Of a stretch of 64,000 bases of DNA, positions 61,286-64,000 are shown one piece after another (position 1 is the stretch's first letter; each line of letters starts with the position of its first letter). Under the pieces are notes generated by a model. The model saw only the letters and a list, made by a program, of their open reading frames with translations. It had not been told where the DNA came from and ran no database searches. This DNA is from Saonia flava (lineage in GTDB: Bacteria > Bacteroidota > Bacteroidia > Flavobacteriales > Flavobacteriaceae). The DNA lies in NCBI RefSeq assembly GCF_011927795.1, contig NZ_JAATJJ010000001.1, forward strand, positions 1,415,397 to 1,479,396, written 5' to 3'. The translations under genes and the position numbers were made by a program.

Positions 61286-61329
61286 AACTATAAAAGCCCA
61301 TTAAAATTTTAATGGGCTTTTATAGTTTT
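61284..61329. terminator. 46-bp perfect palindrome, bidirectional terminator
   Basis: Left arm begins AAAACTATAAAAGCCC (61284) and the right arm ends GGGCTTTTATAGTTTT (61329): 23-bp arms with no loop base between them. The centre is TTAAAATTTTAA. It lies between the convergent thyA and CBM48-like genes and includes the last bases of thyA. In practice a hairpin with loop AAAATTTT would form. Confidence 0.88.
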
Positions 61330-61346
61330 CTTTTTTTATAATACAA

Positions 61347-61643
61347 CTACACCTCCAAAACAGCATTTTCACCACCTGCATAATCATTCCATTGATAACG
61401 ATCAGCTTCTGTTTCGTTTATATAACTCCCGTCCACTATATATTTAAATTCATATGAATTTTCTTTTGGGAGATCAAAAGTCCCTTTAAAGGTTCCATTT
61501 TTTAATTTTTTCAAAAGACTACCCTTAGGGCTCCAATTATTAAAATCTCCTACAACTGCCACCTTTTTAGCATCCACCGCTGGCACGGTAAAAGTAACTT
61601 TGCAAACGGGTTTGGTTTTTAGGTATTGCTTTGTGATTGACAT
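61347..61643 (-). CDS. Stand-alone early-set/glycogen-binding (CBM48-like) domain
   Basis: 98 residues; start taken at ATG 61643 (MSITKQYLKTKPVCKVTFTVP); an earlier in-frame start at 61670 is less likely. The whole protein is one immunoglobulin-like early-set domain: KVAVVGDFNNWSPKGSLLKKLKNGTFKGTFDLPKENSYEFKYIVDGSYINE, the pattern that binds glycogen or starch in AMPK beta subunits and branching enzymes. No catalytic part is attached and no glycogen gene lies nearby. It could be a carbohydrate-sensing adapter. Confidence 0.8.
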   Translation of the reverse strand: MSITKQYLKTKPVCKVTFTVPAVDAKKVAVVGDFNNWSPKGSLLKKLKNGTFKGTFDLPKENSYEFKYIVDGSYINETEADRYQWNDYAGGENAVLEV

Positions 61644-61843
61644 AGTATATTTTTTTAATGTTAGGAGCAAAATTAAGCCATTAATTGACTAGTTAACAAT
61701 GACTTTCGTCATATTTATGATTTTCTTAATATTCAATAAACTATATATTCATTTTCATAAAATAATGCAACCTAATTTTTAGAATCAGAAAAAATAGAAC
61801 TTTAATTATTACGGTTTAAGTAAAATGATCCGGAACATTAAAT

Positions 61844-61851
61844 TATATTTG
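61844..61851 (+). promoter_or_regulatory. Predicted -7 element of the 2TM protein gene
   Basis: TATATTTG is an exact TAnnTTTG match 18 bases upstream of the ATG at 61870. An earlier ATG at 61863 meets a stop after five codons. A clear -33 box is not seen. The rest of the 61671-61843 gap is AT-rich and I see nothing else in it. Confidence 0.45.
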
Positions 61852-61869
61852 TTAGTAAACATATGAGCC

Positions 61870-62259
61870 ATGTTCTCTAAAGAGAAAAAAAGCCCTAAAA
61901 TAGATTTGGAACAGCATGAGCTGTTGGAACATGCCCAAGTTAGAATCAAACAAAAACAAAGGTTATACCAGCATTTTGTAATTTTTTTGACGGGAAGTAT
62001 CTTCCTGGTTTTAATCAATAAAATTTTAAAATACGGAGAACAGTATAACTGGTTTGTTTGGGCAATTACTGTATGGGCCTTTTTATTTGTTCTACATGCT
62101 TTTAATGTTTTTGTTTCTCAAAAATTTATGGGTAAGGAATGGGAACGAAAACAAAGGGAAAAATTGGTCCTGTTGCAAAAAAGAAGAATAGCAGAACTTC
62201 AAAAAGAAATAGAAACAGATTTTCCCATGACCAATATTAATAAAAAAAAAAGTCCATGA
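61870..62259 (+). CDS. 2TM-domain membrane protein
   Basis: 129 residues with two membrane spans (about 36-53 and 63-84) separated by a short loop, Lys/Arg-rich ends and a C-terminal helix (QREKLVLLQKRRIAELQKEIE). It matches the 2TM domain often found alone or fused to LytTR or histidine-kinase proteins in Bacteroidota. Its stop overlaps the folA start by 4 bases. Function unknown. Confidence 0.75.
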   Translation: MFSKEKKSPKIDLEQHELLEHAQVRIKQKQRLYQHFVIFLTGSIFLVLINKILKYGEQYNWFVWAITVWAFLFVLHAFNVFVSQKFMGKEWERKQREKLVLLQKRRIAELQKEIETDFPMTNINKKKSP

Positions 62260-62747
62260 TGGTTACTATGATAGCTGCTGCTGGGGAAAACAATGCGCTG
62301 GGAAAAAACAACGATTTGTTATGGCATTTACCCGATGATTTTAAGCGTTTTAAAACCCTAACTACAGGTCACTATATCATTATGGGACGTAAGACTTTTG
62401 AAAGTTTCCCTAAACCTCTACCCAATAGAACTCATTTAATCATTACGAGAGACAAAGACTATTCCACGGAACACAAAAATTGTATTGTTGTCCATTCTTT
62501 GGCAGAAGCCATAAAACTGGCCGAAAAAGACAAGACTCCATTCATAATTGGAGGAGGTGAAATTTATAAATTGGGAATGGATTTTTCTGATAAAATAGAA
62601 CTTACCAGAGTACATCAAAGTTTTGAAGCTGATACTTTTTTTCCTAAAATTGACAATAACATTTGGAAACTAATTTCGGAAGAATACCATCCAAAGGATG
62701 AAAGACATAAGTATGATTTTACGTATCTAACCTACGAAAGAAAATAA
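62256..62747 (+). CDS. folA: Dihydrofolate reductase FolA
   Basis: 163 residues. Reduces dihydrofolate to THF, needed after thyA action. Features: IAAAGENNALGKNNDLLWHLPDDFKRFKTLTTGHYIIMGRKTFESFPKPLPNRTHLIITRD (4-65), with Asp in the LPDDF active-site position, and FIIGGGEIYKLGM (NADPH). The start ATG overlaps the 2TM gene's stop by 4 bases. A second ATG lies next to it (MM), so the exact start is uncertain by one codon. Confidence 0.96.
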   Translation: MMVTMIAAAGENNALGKNNDLLWHLPDDFKRFKTLTTGHYIIMGRKTFESFPKPLPNRTHLIITRDKDYSTEHKNCIVVHSLAEAIKLAEKDKTPFIIGGGEIYKLGMDFSDKIELTRVHQSFEADTFFPKIDNNIWKLISEEYHPKDERHKYDFTYLTYERK

Positions 62748-62750
62748 ATC

Positions 62751-63539
62751 CTAAAAATCCAAACTATCAATACTTACATTCTTTCCTGTAATGCCCAATA
62801 ACGATCTTAAAACGGATGCATTCCCATTGCTATAAAATTGATATGTTGCTTCCTCCCCCTTTATTCTCAATATACCGTTCTTTTCCAAAATGGCCTTTGT
62901 TTGCCTTGCCACTGCCTCACCTGAATCAATGACCTGTATGTGCTTTGGGAGCAACTCGCGTAAAGCCTCCATTAAATATGGATAATGCGTACACCCAAGA
63001 ACCAAATAATCTATTTCTTCTTTTAACATGGGCTGTAAAATCTTATCCAACAATTCCTTGGTTTCTTTTGAATCTATTTTCCCCGCTTCAATTAAAGGCA
63101 CTAGGCCTGCTCCTTCCATTTCAATAATGGTAATACCAGAAGCATGGTCATTTGAGGTTTTATGAAACAACGCACTGGAAAGCGTTCCCTTAGTAGCTAA
63201 AACACCTACTTTTTTTGAATTTGATTTTAAAGCTGCGGGTTTGATGGCGGGCTCTATACCAATAAAAGGAACATCATAGTTTTCCCTTAAATGGTGAATA
63301 GCATTGGTTGTTGCCGTGTTACACGCCACAACTATTAGCTTACAGCCCATTTTTAGTAACAGTTCTGTATTTTTGATACTAAGCCTCAATATTTCTTTGG
63401 GCTTTTTTGCCCCATAAGGTGCATTTTTACTATCAGCTAAATAAATTGTACTCTCATCAGGGAGCATAGTATTGATTTCTTTCCAAATAGAAGTTCCACC
63501 TACTCCAGAATCAAAAATACCAATGGGATTGTTTTTCAT
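62751..63539 (-). CDS. murI: Glutamate racemase MurI
   Basis: 262 residues. Makes D-glutamate for peptidoglycan. The two catalytic cysteines are in VVACNTATTNA (about residue 73) and LGCTHYPYL (about 184), with FDSGVGGTSI at the start. It follows an OmpH-family gene and a terminator, the usual order next to the BamA/OmpH cluster of flavobacteria. Confidence 0.96.
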   Translation of the reverse strand: MKNNPIGIFDSGVGGTSIWKEINTMLPDESTIYLADSKNAPYGAKKPKEILRLSIKNTELLLKMGCKLIVVACNTATTNAIHHLRENYDVPFIGIEPAIKPAALKSNSKKVGVLATKGTLSSALFHKTSNDHASGITIIEMEGAGLVPLIEAGKIDSKETKELLDKILQPMLKEEIDYLVLGCTHYPYLMEALRELLPKHIQVIDSGEAVARQTKAILEKNGILRIKGEEATYQFYSNGNASVLRSLLGITGKNVSIDSLDF

Positions 63540-63566
63540 TCTATATTTTAGCTATACCATAAAAAT

Positions 63567-63596
63567 AAAAAACCGTCTTGATCAGGACGGTTTTTT
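63567..63596 (-). terminator. Terminator of the OmpH gene
   Basis: 11-bp stem AAAAAACCGTC (63567-63577) with GACGGTTTTTT (63586-63596), loop TTGATCAG with one further A-T pair possible. Strong T run on both sides. It lies between the OmpH gene and murI. Confidence 0.85.
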
Positions 63597-63629
63597 ACAA
63601 CAATATTTTTTATGTAGAGTTCCTTTTAC

Positions 63630-64000
63630 TTAGAATCCCAACTCCTTTTTAACTTCAGGCAATAAATCTTTTCCTTTAAAAACAATAAGACCTGTTCCTT
63701 GGGTGGCATCCAAAACATAATCAAAACCTTGGGCCGCTGCAACTTTTTCTATTGCCTCTTGCGCCTTTTTAGATATTGGAGCAAAAAGCTCTGCTTGCTT
63801 TTTTTGCAATTCTTGTTGTGCAGTTTGTTGAGCATTTGCAATATTTTTATCTGCATCCTGTAACTCAGCTGCTCTTTTTTGATTTTCCTCTTCAGACATC
63901 GTTGTCGCCTCATTAGAGTATTGGGTATACTTGTTTTTAAGCTCTGTCATTGACCCCTCTATATCCGCTCTATACGTTTCTCCCAACTTTTTAATTTCTG
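63630..64000 (-). CDS. OmpH/Skp family periplasmic chaperone, C-terminal part (cut by right edge)
   Basis: The frame is open to the window edge, reading EIKKLGETYRADIEGSM before the central coiled coil, so the gene starts outside. Visible: about 123 residues, a Gln/Glu/Ala-rich coiled coil (AAELQDADKNIANAQQTAQQELQKKQAELF) and the family's end APISKKAQEAIEKVAAAQGFDYVLDATQGTGLIVFKGKDLLPEVKKELG. OmpH/Skp proteins hold outer-membrane proteins on their way to BamA. A start at TTG within the visible part is unlikely. Confidence 0.88.
   Translation of the reverse strand, partial: EIKKLGETYRADIEGSMTELKNKYTQYSNEATTMSEEENQKRAAELQDADKNIANAQQTAQQELQKKQAELFAPISKKAQEAIEKVAAAQGFDYVLDATQGTGLIVFKGKDLLPEVKKELGF

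Noticed and set aside
1-64000. Mobile elements, CRISPR arrays, tRNA or rRNA genes
   Set aside because: I saw no transposase, integrase, regularly spaced repeats, cloverleaf sequences or rRNA motifs. Every long stretch is accounted for by housekeeping genes.

Overview
This 64-kb window is an ordinary-looking chromosomal segment of a low-GC gliding member of the Bacteroidota, almost certainly family Flavobacteriaceae. The evidence is the gliding genes gldA, gldB and gldC, promoters of the TTG/TAnnTTTG type without Shine-Dalgarno sequences, DUF3857/transglutaminase and DUF5686 outer-membrane proteins, and a zinc-ligand-free DnaG. I cannot name the genus. I see no prophage, insertion sequence, integron, CRISPR array, rRNA or tRNA. 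The interest lies in regulation of amino-acid biosynthesis.

Layout. 1-9 kb: gldC/gldB, nadE, a LuxR-type regulator with a degenerate receiver, dnaG, a sigma/anti-sigma-like/outer-membrane module, and a polyprenyl synthase. 9-18.5 kb: a leftward housekeeping run rsgA-dtd-two DUF3857 proteins-mazG-like-aroA-queA, then rlmN. 19.8-24 kb: a leftward aromatic amino-acid operon pheA-aminotransferase-tyrA-DAHP synthase/chorismate mutase. It is preceded by a Phe/Tyr-rich leader peptide and a complete transcription attenuator. 24-28.7 kb: gldA and envelope genes. 28.7-47.6 kb: a 19-kb leftward methionine/sulfur island containing metK, metY, a metX-aspartate kinase-homoserine dehydrogenase fusion, metZ, MarR, GNAT, Rrf2, cysH, sulfite reductase, cobA, ferredoxin-NADP reductase, split metH, an unknown 80-aa gene and metF. 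47.8-64 kb: deoxynucleoside kinase, tonB, two pyrophosphatases, DUF5686, pdhB, etfBA, a bifunctional nuclease, nupC, thyA, folA, murI and an OmpH/Skp gene cut by the right edge.

How it works together. The sulfur island carries three apparently different control layers. metK has a SAM-riboswitch-like leader closed by an 11-bp stem. metY-metX/thrA-metZ has a Met-rich leader peptide (a run of three Met codons) with mutually exclusive pairing, antiterminator and terminator helices. cysH-sir-cobA-fpr has two near-identical boxes beside an Rrf2 regulator that carries four clustered cysteines. The same attenuator architecture occurs in front of the aromatic operon with Phe/Tyr codons. Two ribosome-mediated attenuators in one window, one of them for methionine, are the main discovery candidates here.
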